DNA from: Theristus sp. LFF4_11
Lineage: Eukaryota > Nematoda > Chromadorea > Monhysterida > Xyalidae
Length of the DNA: 64,000 nucleotides
NCBI GenBank assembly: GCA_030248135.1
Contig: JASANC010003348.1
Location: 124,001-188,000 of the forward strand
Reading direction: 5' to 3'
The notes beneath the pieces are model-generated. The model was not told the origin of the DNA, made no database searches, and was given only the letters and a program-made list of their open reading frames with translations. Both the position numbers and the translations under genes were made by a program. This document shows positions 63,456-64,000 of this stretch, piece by piece; the first letter of the stretch is position 1; each line of letters opens with the position of its first letter.

Positions 63456-64000
63456 ATGTCATCGGACGAACAAAGTGATAAAGAGGTCAGTGTGTTTGTG
63501 AATGCCACATTTTTTAATTCGTTTGTACCTTGTTTTTCTGTTCTTAATGAAATAACTTGGCTTGAATGATGATTGAAAGTAAAATTGATGGTGAGTTTGA
63601 AACAAAAATCGTCTTTTTATGGTTGTTACTGTTTCTTCAAAAACTGTTTTACAGTGTCCACTATGCATGGAACCATTCGAGTTAGACGACATAAACTTCT
63701 ATCCGTGCAAATGCGAATATCAGGTTTGTATTCACGTTTTCATTTTCCATCAACGAATTTGACCGAATCGACAAATAACTTTGATTTTCAATTTCATAAA
63801 CTCATTTTTAACTGTTTTTCTTTCTAAAAACCAAAATATAAATTATGAACCAGAAAAAAAACAAAATATAAATTATGAACCACATAGCCAGTTTACAATT
63901 TTATATTTAGAAACGATCAACACATTAATTTATAGTTTTGTAAAGTTGTTAGTTTTTTTTTGTTGTTTTCAGATTTGTCGTTTCTGTTGGCATCGAATAC
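63456..64000 (+). CDS. CNOT4: CCR4-NOT transcription complex subunit 4, first three exons (partial)
   Basis: CNOT4 is the RING-type E3 ubiquitin ligase subunit of the CCR4-NOT complex. Exons: 63456-63485 (MSSDEQSDKE), 63655-63723 and 63973 to the window edge, phase 0 throughout. They read CPLCMEPFELDDINFYPCKC, EYQ and ICRFCWHRI, the distinctive C4C4 RING finger of CNOT4 whose zinc ligands are all Cys (CPLC, CKC, CRFC). The remaining RING, RRM and tail lie beyond the window. Confidence 0.93.

Overview
This window is animal genomic DNA from an invertebrate with compact, intron-rich genes. Nearly all introns are short to moderate and end in a terse TTTCAG/TTTTCAG acceptor without a long pyrimidine tract. 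That style is common in nematodes and some other ecdysozoans, so a nematode-like or related small invertebrate is the best guess; the phylum is not proven. Coding exons are GC-richer than the AT-rich introns. All gene models were built by hand: each was assembled from six-frame translation, GT/AG junctions and exact phase continuity.

Layout. Minus strand, 0.5-25.6 kb: an SLC22-type organic cation transporter (504-4732); a Slo/BK-type channel (7793-11350) with an abnormal selectivity filter and unresolved ends; and an anoctamin of the ANO8/ANO10 type (16066-25630, 19 exons, 906 codons). Plus strand, 27.3-64 kb: prohibitin-1 (27286-29990); a VHL-like protein (31126-32407); a URB2-like ribosome-biogenesis protein (32692-49004) split by a 12 kb intron; two tandem paralogous membrane proteins that resemble TIMMDC1 (49685-51768 and 53253-56205); and the first exons of CNOT4 (63456 to the window edge).

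Mobile DNA is the dominant accessory content. The 12 kb URB2 intron holds a head-to-tail and nested array of Helitrons in minus orientation. Their ends (TC at one end, hairpin plus CTAG at the other, insertion between A and T) are readable, and one copy has its empty site preserved next door. The 57.3-62.7 kb intergenic segment is a stack of hAT-like elements inserted into one another and into a non-LTR retrotransposon tail; most carry perfect 8-bp target duplications. Related elements lie at 20.6, 25.8 and 52.4 kb. A shared internal module (TTTTCAGAGCA, then GCATAATTTTTCGAAAGTT in the opposite reading) recurs in elements whose termini differ. There is also a fold-back element at 21.8-23.0 kb, TA-flanked CAGT MITEs, tRNA-derived SINEs and several short interspersed families, mostly inside introns.

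The genes do not form a pathway. Prohibitin-1 and the TIMMDC1-like pair point to the mitochondrial inner membrane, URB2 to the nucleolus, VHL to an elongin-based ubiquitin ligase, CNOT4 to the CCR4-NOT complex, and SLC22, BK-like and anoctamin to membrane transport. The most biologically interesting single item is the BK-like channel in which TVGYGD is replaced by TVGTSE although every surrounding exon is open and in phase.
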